The translations under genes and the position numbers were made by a program. From Nostoc sp. UHCC 0926 (GTDB lineage Bacteria > Cyanobacteriota > Cyanobacteriia > Cyanobacteriales > Nostocaceae), in contig NZ_CP117768.1 of assembly GCF_028623165.1 (NCBI RefSeq), positions 2,108,001 to 2,172,000 on the forward strand: DNA of 64,000 bases, in the 5' to 3' direction. The notes below the pieces were generated by a model. That model made no database searches and was not told the origin of the DNA. It saw nothing but the letters and a program-made list of their open reading frames with translations. Shown here one piece after another: positions 44,957 to 53,098 of this stretch; the stretch's first letter is position 1, and each line of letters starts with the position of its first letter.

Positions 44957-45115
44957 AGATTTTATCAGGAAGCCTTTGAACAAGGTGAGGTTAAAGGTAA
45001 ACTAAAAGTAGTATCACCAATCTTGGTTGGCAGCAGGGTTGAGTATAAAAAACTAGCATAACCTTTAGATTTGAGTATCGAAAAAGTCAGACAAGTAACA
45101 CAAAGTCAGCCTTGA
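44957..45115 (+). pseudogene. C-terminal remnant of an Rpn/PD-(D/E)XK nuclease family gene
   Basis: The frame reads RFYQEAFEQGEVKGKLKVVS, PILVGSRVEYKKLA, a TAA, then PLDLSIEKVRQVTQSQP and a TGA. The pattern of a charged EGEVKGKL helix followed by LDLSIEKVRQ is typical of the tail of Rpn-family (recombination-promoting nuclease/putative transposase) proteins. The nuclease core is missing and one in-frame stop is present. Family call from memory. Confidence 0.5.
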
Positions 45116-45271
45116 AAAGGATGCGGTAAGTTTTATGCGTGAGTAAGGCGAAATTTTGTTTGCGCCCTTGAGACTTGACTCACGACGAATTTATAGTTAA
45201 TTTTTGTTAATATTGGAAGCGGTGTTAGTACTTCGTCCTCAACCACCCACTCCCTACCTGAGAGAAACTTA

Positions 45272-46966
45272 ATGCTGCGATTAGAACATATAAGTAAAAT
45301 TTATCCCACAGGCGAAGTTCTCAAAGATATCAACTGGGAAGTTAAACCAGGCGATCGCATTGGCTTAGTCGGTGTCAACGGTGCGGGAAAATCCACCCAA
45401 CTCAAAATCATCTCTGGGGAAATTGAACCTACCGCCGGCGAAATCATTCGTCCCAACAGCTTACATATAGCCTACCTCAACCAAGAGTTTGAAGTAGACC
45501 CCAGCCGCACTGTTAGAGAAGAATTTTGGACTGTCTTCAAAGAAGCCAACGAAGTACAGTTGTCTCTGGCACATGTACCACAAGAGATGGAAACGGCTAA
45601 CCCAGAGGAACTGGATCGACTGATCGACAAGTTGGATCGCTTGCAGCGCAAATTTGAAGCCTTGGATGGCTACAACTTGGATGCACGCATCGGGAAAATC
45701 TTACCAGAGATGGGGTTTGGGCTAGAAGATGGCGATCGCCTCGTCAGTGCCTTCAGTGGTGGTTGGCAGATGCGGATGAGTTTAGGTAAAATTCTTCTGC
45801 AAAAACCCGACTTGTTGCTGCTGGATGAACCGACTAACCACCTGGATTTAGAAACCATTGAGTGGTTGGAAAATTACCTCAAAGGGCTGGTTACGCCGAT
45901 GGTAATAGTCTCCCATGACCGGGAGTTCCTTGACCGCCTTTGCACCCAAATTGTGGAAACTGAACGTGGTGTTTCCGCAACCTACCTTGGTAACTACTCG
46001 GCATATTTGTCACAAAAAGCCGAAAGTCAATCAGCACAACTTAGTGCTTACGAACGCCAGCAAAAAGAATTAGAGAAACAGCAAACCTTTGTTGATAGAT
46101 TTCGCGCCAGTGCAACCCGTAGTACCCAAGCAAAAAGCCGGGAAAAGCAACTCGACAAAATTGAGCGCATTGAAGCACCCATTGCGGGAGTCAGAACTCT
46201 CCACTTCCGTTTTCCGCCTGCACCCCGCAGTGGACGCGAGGTAGTAGAAATTAAAGACTTAACTCATATCTATGATGATAAGATTTTGTTTTTGGGAACG
46301 AATCTTCTAATTGAAAGAGGCGATCGCATTGCATTTCTGGGGCCCAACGGTGCTGGGAAATCTACCCTTCTACGCGTGATTATGGGTATGGAACCACCCA
46401 CAGAAGGTAGCGTGAATTTAGGCGATCACAACGTTCTTCCTGGTTACTTTGAGCAAAATCAAGCTGAAGCTTTGGACTTGAAGAGAACTGTCATGGAAAC
46501 TATCCATGATGAAGTTCCCGATTGGGATAATCAAGAAGTCCGCACGCTTTTGGGACGATTTTTATTCACTGGTGATACTGTATTTAAGGCAGTTGGGGCA
46601 TTAAGTGGAGGAGAAAAAGCTCGTCTGGCGTTGGCAAAAATGCTCTTACGTCCCGCGAACTTACTAATTTTAGATGAGCCGACAAACCACCTAGATATTC
46701 CAGCTAAAGAAATGCTGGAAGAAGCGCTCAAAAATTATGATGGTACGGCAATTTTAGTTTCCCACGATCGCTACTTTATTTCTCAAGTAGCAAACAAAAT
46801 CGTTGAAATTCGTGATGGTGAATTCCGGGTTTACTTAGGAGATTATCATTACTATCTCCAGAAAATTGCCGAAGAAAAAGAACAAGCGAAGTTAGCTGCA
46901 ATAGAAGCCGAAAAAGCAGCGAAAAAAGCTGCTAAAGCTGCTAAAGCTTCCACGAAAAGGAAATAA
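45272..46966 (+). CDS. ABC-F family ATPase (ribosome-associated type)
   Basis: 564 residues, two ATPase domains and no membrane segment. Domain 1: GVNGAGKST (about 34), FSGGWQMRMSLGKI, LLLLDEPTNHLD. Linker (about 240-325, the P-site tRNA interaction motif) with the arginine/lysine-rich AESQSAQLSAYERQQKELEK region. Domain 2: GPNGAGKST (about 350), LSGGEKARLALAKM, LLILDEPTNHLD. Lysine-rich C-terminal tail (AAKKAAKAAKASTKRK). ABC-F proteins act on the ribosome in translation or resistance. The nearest well-known types are Uup/YdiF; the exact subfamily is not clear. Confidence 0.9.
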   Translation: MLRLEHISKIYPTGEVLKDINWEVKPGDRIGLVGVNGAGKSTQLKIISGEIEPTAGEIIRPNSLHIAYLNQEFEVDPSRTVREEFWTVFKEANEVQLSLAHVPQEMETANPEELDRLIDKLDRLQRKFEALDGYNLDARIGKILPEMGFGLEDGDRLVSAFSGGWQMRMSLGKILLQKPDLLLLDEPTNHLDLETIEWLENYLKGLVTPMVIVSHDREFLDRLCTQIVETERGVSATYLGNYSAYLSQKAESQSAQLSAYERQQKELEKQQTFVDRFRASATRSTQAKSREKQLDKIERIEAPIAGVRTLHFRFPPAPRSGREVVEIKDLTHIYDDKILFLGTNLLIERGDRIAFLGPNGAGKSTLLRVIMGMEPPTEGSVNLGDHNVLPGYFEQNQAEALDLKRTVMETIHDEVPDWDNQEVRTLLGRFLFTGDTVFKAVGALSGGEKARLALAKMLLRPANLLILDEPTNHLDIPAKEMLEEALKNYDGTAILVSHDRYFISQVANKIVEIRDGEFRVYLGDYHYYLQKIAEEKEQAKLAAIEAEKAAKKAAKAAKASTKRK

Positions 46967-46981
46967 GAGGTTGGATAATGT

Positions 46982-47013
46982 CTTAGTAGTAGCGTTTTCG
47001 CGCTACTACTAAG
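46982..47013. terminator. 13-bp perfect hairpin after the ABC-F gene
   Basis: CTTAGTAGTAGCG (46982-46994) is complementary to CGCTACTACTAAG (47001-47013), loop of six. It lacks a T tract but lies 16 bp past the stop codon and probably protects or ends the transcript. Confidence 0.6.
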
Positions 47014-47123
47014 TAATCACTCGTTAATAGCGCTCAAAAACATCATAGAAAAATTACTAAAAATTAAAAATCTTTCAAAACACTGCAAGTCATTCAGAAA
47101 AGAAGTTAATAAGCAAAAATTCA

Positions 47124-47156
47124 CTTGCGGCGTGGATTAGCAATGGTATCATTCGG
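47124..47156 (+). repeat. Promoter-like 33-bp sequence, copy 1
   Basis: CTTGCGGCGTGGATTAGC and the following AATGGTATCATTCGG are identical to 47952-47984. It contains TTGCGG (47125-47130), a 16-bp spacer and TATCAT (47147-47152). Downstream lie a hairpin (47279-47313) and, 291 bp on, a small membrane-protein gene. It may be a duplicated gpmI promoter. Confidence 0.7.
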
Positions 47157-47278
47157 TTATCAGAAAGCAAGAAAGCTTTTTGAGCCATTTTTACTAAATA
47201 TTGCTACTGTATTGTGCTACTACAACACAGCTATTCTCAAACTAGGATTCTCTAGCTGAGAGTTTTCAGTATGTTAAA

Positions 47279-47313
47279 AACCTGCCCATTAGTTTCCAGC
47301 TTCCAGGCAGGTT
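47279..47313 (+). terminator. Hairpin between promoter copy 1 and the 2TM gene
   Basis: AACCTGCC (47279-47286) pairs with GGCAGGTT (47306-47313) around a loop of 19 bases. No T tract of note follows. It might end a short transcript from the copy-1 promoter. Confidence 0.5.
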
Positions 47314-47446
47314 ATTAAACACTACTGACTTAAAAGTGGTCTTCAGAAGATGGCAGCCTATTTGTAGGGCTAGCCTTTCTTAAGCTGCTGGGTAGTTCGC
47401 AGCTACCTTGCAGACTTTCAAAAAAACCTACTTTTTCAGAAATCAA

Positions 47447-47743
47447 ATGAACAAACAATCTAAAGCTAACATAGAAGTGCAGCCAAAGGATATTTCAATA
47501 CACTGGTATCAAGAACGTTCTCGACAAGCCAGTGCAAGTTTTAACCTAGCTATTAGCCTAGCAACAGCAACTACTATACTTGGCGTTGTAACTGCTGTAT
47601 CAGTTTGCTTGGGAAATGTATCGGCAGCGACAACGGCTGTTGGACTTACCTCTGGAGTTGTGAGCAAACTGTTTTTCAACTTCTGTGATAATGCAAACAA
47701 GAGACTGGATGAGACTGCTAAAGAACTTTTAGAAGATGATTAA
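47447..47743 (+). CDS. TRADD-N-associated-like two-TM membrane protein
   Basis: 98 residues from ATG 47447 (MNKQSKANIEVQPKDISIHW); an upstream in-frame TTG adds 13 residues and is less likely. A short N-terminal helix IHWYQERSRQASASFNLAIS leads into two hydrophobic segments (about 38-55 LATATTILGVVTAVSVCLG and 61-77), then a helix KLFFNFCDNANKRLDETAKE. This layout resembles the cyanobacterial TRADD-N-associated 2TM domain, a module of predicted immunity/apoptosis-like conflict systems. No partner protein is adjacent. The family call is moderate, from memory of its pattern. Confidence 0.55.
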   Translation: MNKQSKANIEVQPKDISIHWYQERSRQASASFNLAISLATATTILGVVTAVSVCLGNVSAATTAVGLTSGVVSKLFFNFCDNANKRLDETAKELLEDD

Positions 47744-47810
47744 ATGTTCCTTTTTGGTTTGGTCATTTTTGTATGCTGCTAAAGCTACTGCAAAACAAAA
47801 ATGATTTCCC

Positions 47811-47846
47811 TTAGTTTATGAGTAGCAATTGCTACTCATAAACTAA
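47811..47846. terminator. 36-bp perfect palindrome
   Basis: TTAGTTTATGAGTAGCAA (47811-47828) and its exact reverse complement TTGCTACTCATAAACTAA (47829-47846) form an uninterrupted palindrome. It follows the 2TM gene and probably ends its transcript as a hairpin, although it could equally be a protein-binding operator or a small element footprint. Confidence 0.65.
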
Positions 47847-47951
47847 TCAATAATTTAAAAATCATAAAATACACAAGATTTAACAAGCTTAAGAAAAATC
47901 TAAGAAAACTATAAAGTAATTAATAAAAGAATTTAATTAAGCATATCTCTC

Positions 47952-47984
47952 CTTGCGGCGTGGATTAGCAATGGTATCATTCGG
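47952..47984 (+). promoter_or_regulatory. Likely gpmI promoter (copy 2 of the duplicated sequence)
   Basis: TTGCGG (47953-47958), 16-bp spacer and TATCAT (47975-47980), 34 bp before the gpmI ATG. The identical 33-bp sequence occurs 828 bp upstream. Confidence 0.6.
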
Positions 47985-48014
47985 GTATTACAAAAAGTAA
48001 AGGGCAATTTTACT

Positions 48015-49613
48015 ATGACCAAAGCACCTGTTGCTCCTGTGGTGCTAGTCATTTTAGACGGATGGGGCTACTGCGAGGAAAAGCGAGGAAACGCTATTGT
48101 TGCTGCTAAAACTCCCATCGTGGACAGTTTATGGGCAGCTTACCCGCATACCCTCATCCACACATCAGGAAAAGCCGTAGGGTTGCCAGAAGGTCAAATG
48201 GGCAACTCGGAAGTTGGTCATTTGAACATTGGTGCTGGGCGAGTGGTACCGCAAGAACTTGTACGCATCTCTGATGCAGTCGAAGACGGTTCTATTGCCT
48301 TAAACCCAGCACTCGTTAAAATTTGCCAGGAAGTTCGCTCTCGGAATAGCAAGCTGCATCTAGTAGGCCTTTGTTCTGAGGGAGGGGTACATTCGCATAT
48401 CACCCATCTATTCGGACTACTTGACTTAGCCAAAGACCAGCGAATTCCAGAAGTTTGTATTCACGCCATCACTGATGGTCGTGACACCGCCCCAACTGAC
48501 GGTGTAAGAGCAATCACACTGCTGCAAGATTATATAGATCGCACAGGAATTGGGCGCATAGTCACCCTCAGCGGTCGCTACTACGCGATGGATCGCGATC
48601 ACCGCTGGGATCGGGTCAAACGCGCCTACGACGTGATGACTCAAGATGGTGTGGGTAGCGATCGCAAGGCTGTGGAAATCTTGCAAGCATCTTACGCCTT
48701 AGGGATAAAAGACGAATTTGTCAACCCAATCCGAATTGCTCCAGGCGCAATAGAACCAGGGGATGGGGTGATATTTTTTAACTTCCGCCCCGATCGTTCT
48801 AGACAACTGACTCAAGCTTTAGTCAGTCCCACATTTAACGGTTTTGAAAGACAGCAAATCACACCACTGTCCTTTGTCACCTTTACGCAGTACGATTCAG
48901 ACTTACCCGTGGCTGTAGCCTTTGAGCCTCAGAATCTCAGTAACATTCTGGGAGAAGTCATAGCCAATCACAGTCTGAATCAGTTCCGCACCGCCGAAAC
49001 AGAAAAATACGCCCACGTCACTTATTTCTTTAATGGGGGTCTGGAGGAACCTTTTGCTGGAGAAGACCGAGAACTGGTAAGCAGCCCGATGGTAGCGACT
49101 TACGATCATGCCCCAGCCATGTCAGCAGCAGCAGTTACAGATGTAGCGATCGCTGCGATTCAAAAGGGTACGTATTCCCTAGTTGTGATTAACTATGCCA
49201 ACCCAGACATGGTAGGGCATACTGGTCAAATCGAAGCTACCATTACAGCAGTTGAAACAGTTGATCGCTGTTTGGGACGCCTACTAGAGAGCGTTATCAA
49301 AGCCGGCGGTACAACAATTATTACTGCCGACCACGGCAACGCTGAGTATATGCTAGATAATGGGGGTAATCCCTGGACAGCTCATACCACTAACCCAGTC
49401 CCCTTTATCTTGGTGGAAGGAGAGAAAGTCAAAATCCCTGGATATGGTACAAATGTCGAACTGCGAAGCGATGGCAAGCTATCCGACATCGCCCCCACAA
49501 TTCTAGAGATTTTACAGCTGCCTCAGCCACCAGAAATGACAGGGCGATCGCTGCTGAAAACAGCAGAATATGAGCTGCAACGCACTCGCACCCCTGTGCA
49601 AGTAGGGCTGTAA
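48015..49613 (+). CDS. gpmI: Cofactor-independent phosphoglycerate mutase
   Basis: 2,3-bisphosphoglycerate-independent phosphoglycerate mutase of 532 residues, which interconverts 3- and 2-phosphoglycerate. Alkaline-phosphatase-superfamily enzyme with LVILDGWGY (metal D15), catalytic S65 in GNSEVGHLNIGAGR, HAITDGRDTAPTDG, TLSGRYYAMDRDHRWDR, YANPDMVGHTG and TADHGNAEYM, all family signatures. Start ATG 48015 overlies the expected MTKAPVAPVVL beginning. It is followed by secG after a 150-bp repeat-containing spacer. Confidence 0.97.
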   Translation: MTKAPVAPVVLVILDGWGYCEEKRGNAIVAAKTPIVDSLWAAYPHTLIHTSGKAVGLPEGQMGNSEVGHLNIGAGRVVPQELVRISDAVEDGSIALNPALVKICQEVRSRNSKLHLVGLCSEGGVHSHITHLFGLLDLAKDQRIPEVCIHAITDGRDTAPTDGVRAITLLQDYIDRTGIGRIVTLSGRYYAMDRDHRWDRVKRAYDVMTQDGVGSDRKAVEILQASYALGIKDEFVNPIRIAPGAIEPGDGVIFFNFRPDRSRQLTQALVSPTFNGFERQQITPLSFVTFTQYDSDLPVAVAFEPQNLSNILGEVIANHSLNQFRTAETEKYAHVTYFFNGGLEEPFAGEDRELVSSPMVATYDHAPAMSAAAVTDVAIAAIQKGTYSLVVINYANPDMVGHTGQIEATITAVETVDRCLGRLLESVIKAGGTTIITADHGNAEYMLDNGGNPWTAHTTNPVPFILVEGEKVKIPGYGTNVELRSDGKLSDIAPTILEILQLPQPPEMTGRSLLKTAEYELQRTRTPVQVGL

Positions 49614-49735
49614 AAGAGTTAGGAGTTAAGAGTGAGGAGTTAATAATTAAAAGTGAAGAGTGATTAATTAAGACTTTCCTAACTCCTAACTCCCAACTCG
49701 TAACTCCTAACTTCAAACCCTGACTCCTCTTTTTT
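49614..49735. repeat. Heptamer-type tandem repeats between gpmI and secG
   Basis: Degenerate TTAGGAG/TAACTCC heptamers occur in both orientations (GAGTTAGGAGTTAAGAGTGA at about 49616-49635; CCTAACTCCTAACTCCCAAC at about 49678-49697), forming a potential large hairpin. Length and position suggest that transcription could still run into secG. Confidence 0.75.
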
Positions 49736-49763
49736 GAAACTTTTTATAAATGAGATTCCTACC

Positions 49764-49997
49764 ATGATAGTTACTAATATTGTGCAAGGCATTTGGGCAT
49801 TTTCCGCCACTGGTTTGATTATCTTAGTTTTACTGCATAGCCCCAAAGGTGATGGCATTGGAGCCATTGGCGGACAAGCCCAGTTATTTAGCAGTACCAA
49901 GAGTGCAGAAAACACCTTAAACCGAATTACTTGGGCATTGACAGTAATTTTTCTTGGTTTAACAGTAGTTTTAAGTGCTGGTTGGCTGCCTAAATAA
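49764..49997 (+). CDS. secG: Preprotein translocase subunit SecG
   Basis: 77 residues from ATG 49764 (MIVTNIVQGIWAFSATGLII). Two transmembrane segments (about 4-25 and 54-73) with the SecG motif LLHSPKGDGIGAIGGQAQLF and STKSAENTLNRITWAL between them. SecG is the auxiliary subunit of the SecYEG channel. An upstream in-frame ATG would add ten residues without family support. The next gene starts 10 bp after its stop. Confidence 0.93.
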   Translation: MIVTNIVQGIWAFSATGLIILVLLHSPKGDGIGAIGGQAQLFSSTKSAENTLNRITWALTVIFLGLTVVLSAGWLPK

Positions 49998-50007
49998 GGA
50001 TAGGTCA

Positions 50008-50823
50008 ATGGGGAGAATAACCCAACACCCGATACTTAACACCCTAATAAATTTAATTTCACGGCGGTTAATTACAGCTCTTGCCTTATTTATTGGCACA
50101 GGGCTGTTAATCATTTTTACAAATCTCCAGTCGAGCGATGGGTTTACAATAATATCAAAATCTGTATATTCAGGCTTAATAATCTCTCTCCCTCCCTCAT
50201 CTTCTCCAAAATCCCATCCCTTACCGCCCACACTTGCACAGTGGCAAGATAGCACTAATAATGGTGACTACTTTTCCCAAGTCACAACAACCCAAGTTGG
50301 TTATTTGGTCTGGTCACAATTTCCCGTTCGAGTTTACGTAGAACCACCAAAAGCCATCAGCGAAAAACAAGCTCAAGCATGGGTTAACGGTGTCTTGCAG
50401 GGTGTGCAAGAATGGAGTACTTATTTGCCTTTGACAGTAGTCGAACAGCCAGAAATTGCTGATATTACGATTATCCGAAAAGCGCCACCTCTACAAATTT
50501 CCCCTGGTAGTAATATACCCCGGGCGCGATCGGCACAAACTACTTACGAGTTATACACCAGCAACAAAGTTTTATCCCACCGCTTCACCATCTTTTTAAG
50601 CCCCAGTCAAACAGGTGAGTATCTCATTGCAGCCGCCCGCCACGAATTCGGTCATGCGCTGGGAATTTGGGGCCATAGTCCGCTACAAACCGATGCACTA
50701 TATTTTTCTCAAGTTCGTAACCCATCGCCTATTTCTGCCAGAGATGTAAATACTTTAAAACGGGTTTATGAACAGCCAACAAGTTTAGGATGGTCTTTAG
50801 TAGATAATTCAAAGATTAATTGA
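50008..50823 (+). CDS. Matrixin-like zinc metalloprotease
   Basis: Start at ATG 50008 (MGRITQHPILNTLINLISRR), with AAGGATAGG upstream; an earlier in-frame start within secG is not favoured. 271 residues: a hydrophobic N-terminal anchor (about 22-40, LITALALFIGTGLLIIF), a proline/serine linker, then a catalytic domain with RHEFGHALGIWGHS (HExxHxxGxxH zinc motif) and a typical ISARDVNTLKRVY tail. Probably exported or membrane-anchored and degrades extracytoplasmic proteins. It is co-directional with secG. Confidence 0.88.
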   Translation: MGRITQHPILNTLINLISRRLITALALFIGTGLLIIFTNLQSSDGFTIISKSVYSGLIISLPPSSSPKSHPLPPTLAQWQDSTNNGDYFSQVTTTQVGYLVWSQFPVRVYVEPPKAISEKQAQAWVNGVLQGVQEWSTYLPLTVVEQPEIADITIIRKAPPLQISPGSNIPRARSAQTTYELYTSNKVLSHRFTIFLSPSQTGEYLIAAARHEFGHALGIWGHSPLQTDALYFSQVRNPSPISARDVNTLKRVYEQPTSLGWSLVDNSKIN

Positions 50824-50864
50824 GCGATAGGTAAATTGGAAAATGTCGGTCTTTTTTATAATCT

Positions 50865-51026
50865 ATGACTGTTAAAAAACTCCTGCTTCAAAAAATAGAA
50901 TCCTCCCCAGACTCTCTTCTAGAAGAAACTCTGGACTTTCTGTACTTTTTGAAGACCAAACAAGAATTACAAAAAAAGATACACAGCACCCATAAGTTAA
51001 GCCAGAAGATATCCAGCAATTCCTAG
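50865..51026 (+). CDS. DUF2281-like small protein, C-terminus frameshifted
   Basis: 53 residues, starting MTVKKLLLQKIESSPDSLLE and continuing with ETLDFLYFLKTKQEL, the pattern of short DUF2281/antitoxin-like proteins. After that, a shift by one frame gives PEDIQQFLEEQPTKSS before the next stop, while the frame actually used ends SQKISSNS. A single-base change near 50985-51003 has thus probably altered the C-terminus. The family role is uncertain, often next to toxin genes; none is apparent here. Confidence 0.55.
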   Translation: MTVKKLLLQKIESSPDSLLEETLDFLYFLKTKQELQKKIHSTHKLSQKISSNS

Positions 51027-51050
51027 AAGAACAACCAACCAAAAGTTCTA

Positions 51051-51488
51051 CTATCCTCTGTCAGTAATCCAAGTCTCGCGCTGTTCCCCCTGAATCGACT
51101 GTACAATTCCAAACCTTTCCTCAATTTTGCGTGGCAGAGTGGATATCCCAAAGATGTAAACGCAAGTTTCTTCCGGTTGATCTGTCAAAACACGAACTCT
51201 GGCTTCGTTATCTTGTAAACGCTCTATGAAAATAGATGCACAAATTTCAACATCTTCAGGAATCTCATATACTTCCTTTAAAAAGATGAATCTCTTCTCC
51301 AAACTATTTGCAATTTGGTCGATAACGTTTTGTTCAGGTAACGGATTTGTGAAGCAATAAATATATGTTCGGCAGCACTTTCCATCTTCTAGCTGCTCTA
51401 AGGCAGGGATATTTATCAACTTTATCTGACTTGCGTCATACTTCATTTCGTTAACTTTCTTAATCAGGTATCTATATTCATAAGTCAC
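51051..51488 (-). CDS. Hypothetical protein
   Basis: 145 residues, no family recognised. Alternating beta/alpha pattern with IKLINIPALEQLEDGKCCRT and YIYCFTNPLPEQNVIDQIAN, ending in LPRKIEERFGIVQSIQGEQR. Two starts are possible: GTG 51488 and ATG 51446 (MKYDASQIKLINI); no clear ribosome-binding site decides. Cys-Cys at about residue 38 is notable. It overlaps none of its neighbours. Confidence 0.5.
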   Translation of the reverse strand: MTYEYRYLIKKVNEMKYDASQIKLINIPALEQLEDGKCCRTYIYCFTNPLPEQNVIDQIANSLEKRFIFLKEVYEIPEDVEICASIFIERLQDNEARVRVLTDQPEETCVYIFGISTLPRKIEERFGIVQSIQGEQRETWITDRG

Positions 51489-51595
51489 AAATCATTGCAT
51501 GACTAGAATACTAGCCAATGCTGTCTAACATTGTTACCCAATCGCATTGAAGGCCATCTGAGAATTTACAGTGCGATCGCACTTTTTCCCTTTCC

Positions 51596-52744
51596 CTATG
51601 CTCTGCGACTTAGCGGTAGAGGTCGCTGTGCTAAAACTTCCTTATAAAGTTCTTCCAGTAGAGTAATATTCTTACTGAGGGTATAGCGGTCTAATACACG
51701 CTGTCTGGCTTTTTGCCCTAGTAAGGTTGTTAACTCTGGATGGTCTTGCAACACTGGCAAGAGGGTTCTTAATTGTGTTCGCGCTGTTTTGGTACTAATA
51801 ACTACACCTGCGCCCTTTTCCAATACTTCTCCATCTGCACCCACGTCTGTTGCTAAACAAGCCAACCCACATGCCATTCCTTCTAACAAAGATAGGGACA
51901 AACCCTCTACTAATGAAGGCAAAACAAATACATCTGCGCCTCGCAAAATTTCGATGCGTCGGTATTCATCAGCGATAAATCCCAACCAGATAATGCCGTA
52001 CTCTGAGCCAAAAAACGGCTCTAAGGAAGACTTCAAAGGGCCGTCACCAACAATTAGCAACTTACTACCAAGCCCCATTGCAGACTGCTTCCAAGCCCGG
52101 AGGAGGGCTTCGACATTTTTCTCTGGCGCTATTCGACCCTGATAGACAAACAAGCGTTCGGCTTTAAATTCTACTTTGACTTTAGAAAGTCCTGGAGAAT
52201 ACTTGGCGGTATCAACACCGTTGGGAATTACGGCAATATTTTCTTCTCTCACGCCCATCCGTGCCAATAATTCTCGCTGAATTTGGGAAAATACAATCAC
52301 GCGATCATAGTTAACTAAAAAAGGCGCGTAGAGCTGATAAGCCAAAAGTTGTGTTCCCGATATCAGCTTTGCTCCCTTGCCAGCAAACGGTGTGTGAAAA
52401 GTGGCAATTAGGGGCAACCTCAGTTCCTCACAGATTTCCGGTAGAAGAAAGTCTAAAGGAGATAGCGTCAAGGAAGCATGGACTATATCTGGCTTGATTT
52501 CCCGCAGCGACTCCGTTAAAACTTTGGTGGCTTTAAAAGTGGGAATTGTATAAACCTGGGACTTGTAAATGAAAGGGAGGGAAACCTCTCGAAGATTTGG
52601 CCAATTGTCAGGTTCAGACTCTTCCTGGGCGAAGTGAAGAAAGCTAACTTGATGTCCCCTATCTAGCAAGGCATTTGTAATTTCTCGACTGTAGGTGACA
52701 TTCCCGCAAAAGGGTGATTTTTTTCCAATCCAGGCTATACGCAT
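51596..52744 (-). CDS. GT4-type glycosyltransferase
   Basis: 382 residues, GT-B fold. N-terminal acceptor domain starting MRIAWIGKKSPFCGNVTYSR, and a donor domain with VIPNGVDTAKYSPG, FVYQGRIAPEKNVEALLRAW, IVGDGPL and the E-x7-E motif in VFVLPSLVEGLSLSLLEGMA. Transfers a sugar to an unknown acceptor, possibly exopolysaccharide or glycolipid. A stand-alone gene on the minus strand. A different GT4 gene is at 58251. Confidence 0.9.
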   Translation of the reverse strand: MRIAWIGKKSPFCGNVTYSREITNALLDRGHQVSFLHFAQEESEPDNWPNLREVSLPFIYKSQVYTIPTFKATKVLTESLREIKPDIVHASLTLSPLDFLLPEICEELRLPLIATFHTPFAGKGAKLISGTQLLAYQLYAPFLVNYDRVIVFSQIQRELLARMGVREENIAVIPNGVDTAKYSPGLSKVKVEFKAERLFVYQGRIAPEKNVEALLRAWKQSAMGLGSKLLIVGDGPLKSSLEPFFGSEYGIIWLGFIADEYRRIEILRGADVFVLPSLVEGLSLSLLEGMACGLACLATDVGADGEVLEKGAGVVISTKTARTQLRTLLPVLQDHPELTTLLGQKARQRVLDRYTLSKNITLLEELYKEVLAQRPLPLSRRA

Positions 52745-53098
52745 TCTTTATTTAGCTGTAAGAAAAGCGGGTTTAATCTATTACTTGTGTGTCCTTTGTG
52801 ATTTTTATTTTATCTAGCTATACTTGCTGGTTTTTTTAGTTATTACAGATTTCCACCACAATATAGTTTAAACAGCCTATTTTAAGCTGATTAAACCAGT
52901 GGATTTATGGCTTTATTTATTTTACTTATAAGTTGTTAATTTATGATATTTAAACAACTTATTCTGACTAATGTCAGATTCATATCCCGCAAGTATGTGA
53001 TAAATTTTCACTGACCACAGTTTACCATGAACACAAAAGCTTTAAGGAAATTAGTAATTACTTCAAGGTAATGAATAATAACTCCTCTTAGCTGATAA
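52745..53098. other. Intergenic region
   Basis: 353 AT-rich bases between two minus-strand genes, containing likely promoter sequence for the glycosyltransferase. No repeats, hairpins or gene-like frames of note. Confidence 0.4.
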
